A stretch of 64,000 nt of DNA. It comes from Clostridium sp. (GTDB taxonomy: Bacteria; Bacillota_A; Clostridia; Lachnospirales; Lachnospiraceae). Each line of letters starts with the position of its first letter. Position 1 is the stretch's first letter. Of this stretch, positions 61,202-64,000 are shown in pieces. The notes below the pieces were generated by a model, which was not told the origin of the DNA, did no database searches, and saw only the letters and a program-made list of their open reading frames with translations. Location of the stretch: positions 1-64,000 of the forward strand of contig JAMPAW010000001.1 of NCBI GenBank assembly GCA_023666975.1, written 5' to 3'. A program made the position numbers and the translations under genes.

Positions 61202-62433
61202 CACGGGTCGTTTCCTTTTTGCACATCCTCAAGGGTGATCGTCTCGTTGCTGTAGCGCGCCTTCTCGTAGACTTCTGTCAGGCTGCGGATATCTTCGGAA
61301 TACAGATTTTCAACTTTTTCGGCTATGCTTGCCGGCGTGTCACTTTTCTGATAGATGTCCCCATTAAAGCTTTTAATTTTTATTTTGTACAGATAGCGGA
61401 TTCTTGTCCGGTTATCCTTGTAGAAAAAGTTTTTCACCTTCTCCCACAGGCGGCCTTTTTCTTTCTTTTTGACCGTTTTCTCGTCAGCGTTGTTAAGCTG
61501 GACAATCTGGTCGGCATTTTGGGCATAGCGCAGAAAGAAAATGTGCACGATACGGGAAATTGCCCGGTAAAGCAGATACAGCAAAACAAATAAGGCAATG
61601 ATAATGAAGAGGCCGTCGATGATTCTGGCCAGCAGGGAGGGTTCCTGAAAATACTCCAGAGTCTCATCAAGGTTCCACTCGAAAGAAGAGTCAATATGGC
61701 TGTCTACGGAAAATATTGCCCGTATGATAGTAACGATATAGGACAGAAAACGAAAAACAACGCGGCAGATTTGCACGACCAGACTTCCTAAATCACGCAG
61801 GAAGCTATCCAGTTTAAAAACGTGGACGGCGATAGCAATGATGAGGAGGATCAGGCTGACAAACATTGTCGTCATGATGTTTATTAGTATCATTTTGCGT
61901 ACAGGTACCGAGGTGGCGTGTTGTGTCTTTGATAATGTGTTGCTGATACCTTCCAAGGACAGGCGGAAGAAATGTACCATGATCAGTGCTGTGCCGCAAT
62001 AGTAGATTAGAGTGGATAAACGGGTCATCTGGTAGCCTGCGGATATCGTATAAAGGACAACCGTAAAGGCAAACAGTCCCCATGGGGTTCCGCTGTACGG
62101 TTTTTCACCGCTGTTCTTCCACACGGTAAAGCTGCGCAGGCTTTCTACGGTCAAAAAAGCATAGTAAACATAGTGGTAATACGGACCCGGAAAGGGAAAC
62201 AGGTAAATCACGGGAAACGGAACAAGGTGCAGCAGGATAAAAGGAATGGCGTGATAGCAATGGCGCTCAATATACCGATAAAACAACAAGGCGGCAGGGA
62301 TTCCGGTGAAACAGGGCAGCACGATAACGCCGTGCTCGTATACTGCGAGAATAAAGGAAAATATCATAATATACAGTAAAGTGGCGGATATTAGCCGACT
62401 GTTGCTTTTAATCAGGGTTAAATTGTAGTTCAT
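61198..62433 (-). CDS. membrane protein with C-terminal DUF4129-like domain
   Basis: 411 residues. Six or seven N-terminal membrane helices, a large loop and another helix (about 270-290), then a cytoplasmic C-terminal tail with SDTPASIAEKVE and LTEVYEKARYSNETIT, the pattern of DUF4129 domains found at the C-terminus of TgpA-type transglutaminase membrane proteins. The transglutaminase domain itself is absent here. GGGAGGTG 7 bases before ATG. It overlaps the DUF58 gene by 26 bases. Its stop overlaps the stop of the convergent fusion GTPase gene. Confidence 0.75.
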   Translation of the reverse strand: MNYNLTLIKSNSRLISATLLYIMIFSFILAVYEHGVIVLPCFTGIPAALLFYRYIERHCYHAIPFILLHLVPFPVIYLFPFPGPYYHYVYYAFLTVESLRSFTVWKNSGEKPYSGTPWGLFAFTVVLYTISAGYQMTRLSTLIYYCGTALIMVHFFRLSLEGISNTLSKTQHATSVPVRKMILINIMTTMFVSLILLIIAIAVHVFKLDSFLRDLGSLVVQICRVVFRFLSYIVTIIRAIFSVDSHIDSSFEWNLDETLEYFQEPSLLARIIDGLFIIIALFVLLYLLYRAISRIVHIFFLRYAQNADQIVQLNNADEKTVKKKEKGRLWEKVKNFFYKDNRTRIRYLYKIKIKSFNGDIYQKSDTPASIAEKVENLYSEDIRSLTEVYEKARYSNETITLEDVQKGNDPC

Positions 62434-63544
62434 TGAAATTCACCTCCCAAAGATTGATATCCGGTAATGCTGATATCGATTCCTTTTCTTCCGGACAGAT
62501 AAAATGTATCTGATACCCGGACTGTTTTTTGTTGCGGTATGTAGCAAGAAGGTCGTCACGCCGGTAATTGGAGACAATGACATAGACCGTATGGTTTGCA
62601 CTGCGGGAAAACAGCGAATGGTTTCCGCCAAAAAAGGAAAGAAAATTGGTTGGTTCTTTGGATAAATCCAAAAGAGCCAGCGTTTGCAGTAATTGTTGCA
62701 AGTGCTCCTGCCCGATACCTAAATCGGATATAATCGGGTGACCGGTATCGGCATCGGCAAGGTTGACGGCCAGACGGCAGGCAAGTCTCTGGCGGGTAAA
62801 CTGCCGCAGCAGTGTGGCAGCTACGCTGATTAGATATTCCTGTAAAGGTTCCGAGCGCTTAACCGCCTGCGTATCGATGTTTAGCAGCAGGACTACCTCA
62901 CTGTTCTGAATGTCAAAATAAGTGTTTACCATCAGCCGCTGGTTCCTGGCAGAAGATTTCCAGTTGATATAGCGCATATTGTCCTGACTGGTATAATCCC
63001 GGATGCCGCGGAAAGACAGAGGGTCTTCGTAAAGCGTTTGCTTGGTAATATCGCCGATAATGGAGCTGGTAAGGGAAAGGCTTTGCTTATCTGTGAGCTG
63101 CCTGGGATAGACATAAAGTATAGCGCGGTTGTCCACTACAGTGGCATACCGGTTTCTCATAAACAGGTCACTGGCTACCAGATTGACAGCATCGATAATA
63201 TAACAGCCTCTCTTGGTGGTACGGAAAGCGTGTGTCCGGGTAATCTGTTGGTTTCCCAAAATAGAAAATATGTCGTTGCGGTAATAATGATCGGACAGGG
63301 AAATGTTTTCTGCCGCATCACATTGAAAGGTACGGGAAAAGCAGAATTTGACGCTGAGGAACGGGAGCGGGAGCACTTTGCGGTTTATTATCCGCTCTGA
63401 TAGTTCTACCATATCGCCTACATCCACATGGTTTTTGTTATAGGAAATATTTACGTTTAATCGCTCATTCCAGAATCTTCCATAGAAAATCATCTGTATA
63501 AGATAGATAAGAATTGCGATGAGGATAATCAGTATATATTGCAT
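62408..63544 (-). CDS. DUF58 domain protein
   Basis: 378 residues. A short hydrophobic N-terminus (about 1-16), a region resembling the beta-sandwich preceding DUF58, then the DUF58 domain (about 175-260) with RGIRDYTSQDNMRYINWKSS, the conserved DYxxxDxxRxIxWxxxAR-like signature in a slightly altered form. Such proteins accompany MoxR ATPases and von Willebrand-type modules; the molecular role is not established. AAAGGAG lies before ATG. It sits between moxR and the DUF4129-like gene in one operon. Confidence 0.87.
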   Translation of the reverse strand: MQYILIILIAILIYLIQMIFYGRFWNERLNVNISYNKNHVDVGDMVELSERIINRKVLPLPFLSVKFCFSRTFQCDAAENISLSDHYYRNDIFSILGNQQITRTHAFRTTKRGCYIIDAVNLVASDLFMRNRYATVVDNRAILYVYPRQLTDKQSLSLTSSIIGDITKQTLYEDPLSFRGIRDYTSQDNMRYINWKSSARNQRLMVNTYFDIQNSEVVLLLNIDTQAVKRSEPLQEYLISVAATLLRQFTRQRLACRLAVNLADADTGHPIISDLGIGQEHLQQLLQTLALLDLSKEPTNFLSFFGGNHSLFSRSANHTVYVIVSNYRRDDLLATYRNKKQSGYQIHFICPEEKESISALPDINLWEVNFNELQFNPD

Positions 63545-63556
63545 GAAAATCTCCTT

Positions 63557-64000
63557 TTATTTTTCAAAGTTTTCTGTTGGAACAGGTATAGTTGACATAA
63601 TATCATCCAATAGCGAAGAGGCAAGGTTCTGTCCGCTGGCTCCGCTAAAGGAAAGCAGTCGATGGGAAAAGCAGGGTTTAATCAGGTGCTTGATATCTTC
63701 CGGGGTGACATAGGTACGTCCCTGTATCAGTGCATAGGCCTGACATAAACGGGTAAGGCTTAACATTCCACGGGGATTGATGCCAAGAGAAATCTGTGCG
63801 TGATTTCCGGTTGCCTGAACCAAATCGACAATATATTTTTTGAGGTCTTTATGGATATATATATCAGAAACCTGTTCCTGTAAATGGCGTATATCCGTCA
63901 GATCGCATACGGGCGTGAGATCGGCTACCGGATTACCGGCGAGATGGTGCTCCATAATGTCAAGCGCCTCCGCTGTGCTGGGAAATCCCATGGAAATTTT
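63557..64000 (-). CDS. MoxR-type AAA+ ATPase (3' end only)
   Basis: The C-terminal part, about 147 codons, of a MoxR AAA+ ATPase whose start lies beyond the window. It contains the sensor-2/lid region of the family: SLGINPRGMLSLTRLCQAYALIQGRTYVTPEDIKHLIKPCFSHRL. The methionine at 63991 follows an upstream reading frame that is still open at the window edge. MoxR proteins are thought to help assemble or activate protein complexes. It is the first gene of the moxR-DUF58-DUF4129 operon. Confidence 0.9.
   Translation of the reverse strand, partial: KISMGFPSTAEALDIMEHHLAGNPVADLTPVCDLTDIRHLQEQVSDIYIHKDLKKYIVDLVQATGNHAQISLGINPRGMLSLTRLCQAYALIQGRTYVTPEDIKHLIKPCFSHRLLSFSGASGQNLASSLLDDIMSTIPVPTENFEK

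Overview
The window looks like ordinary chromosome from a low-to-mid-GC Gram-positive anaerobe of the class Clostridia, most likely family Lachnospiraceae. This is inferred from strong AGGAGG-type ribosome binding sites, sigma-A-type promoters, an LCP attachment enzyme, an L,D-transpeptidase with cell-wall repeats, a DUF3793 protein, an ECF sigma/anti-sigma pair and a TetM-like translation GTPase. I see no rRNA, tRNA, CRISPR array, prophage or transposase.

Layout. 1-23.4 kb is a cell-surface polysaccharide region: five GT2-type glycosyltransferases (one with two catalytic domains), a GT-C-like membrane protein, two Wzx-type flippases, a ferredoxin/FrhB-like protein next to a polysaccharide pyruvyl transferase, and three unfamiliar proteins (nucleotidyltransferase-like, unknown, ParB-like). 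It continues with glmS (amino-sugar supply), an LCP protein (attachment to the wall), a secreted GH5 glycosidase and an L,D-transpeptidase. A secreted FIVAR/beta-helix protein is inserted on the opposite strand. 23.6-29.8 kb is gltB-gltD. 29.9-45.3 kb is mixed housekeeping: a membrane-anchored acidic protein, an ABC exporter, a lytic transglycosylase, an orphan carboxyltransferase, a MATE pump, an EAL phosphodiesterase, a TetR regulator, a split heavy-metal exporter (HMA protein plus P-type ATPase) with an ArsR-like operator, a DUF3793 protein, enolase and a small membrane protein behind a structured leader. 45.5-50.2 kb is an ECF sigma / anti-sigma locus with two lipoproteins, one carrying a transglutaminase fold. 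50.2-52.9 kb holds a radical SAM protein and its usual partner of a putative DNA-repair pair. 53.1-58.0 kb is an MMPL exporter, an LxxG-repeat secreted protein and a TetR regulator, with two operator-like palindromes at the promoter. 58.5-61.2 kb encodes a TetM/EF-G-like GTPase fused to a Rae1/YacP-type NYN nuclease. 61.2-64 kb is a moxR-DUF58-DUF4129 operon, cut by the window edge.

Most notable: (1) the fusion of a ribosome-protection-type GTPase to a Rae1-like A-site nuclease; (2) two LexA-box-like sites at the promoter of the radical SAM repair gene; (3) a set of non-coding, nested-palindrome repeats (about 60-260 bp) and a 103-bp repeat present twice. These sit in gaps between genes and in two cases supply the last codons and the stop of the upstream gene (the ECF sigma factor and its anti-sigma partner). 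Two of the palindromes lie head-to-head between the two DNA-repair genes and share a conserved core with unrelated but still self-complementary arms.

Start codons were chosen from ribosome-binding-site spacing. Functions named from sequence families are not experimentally supported here.
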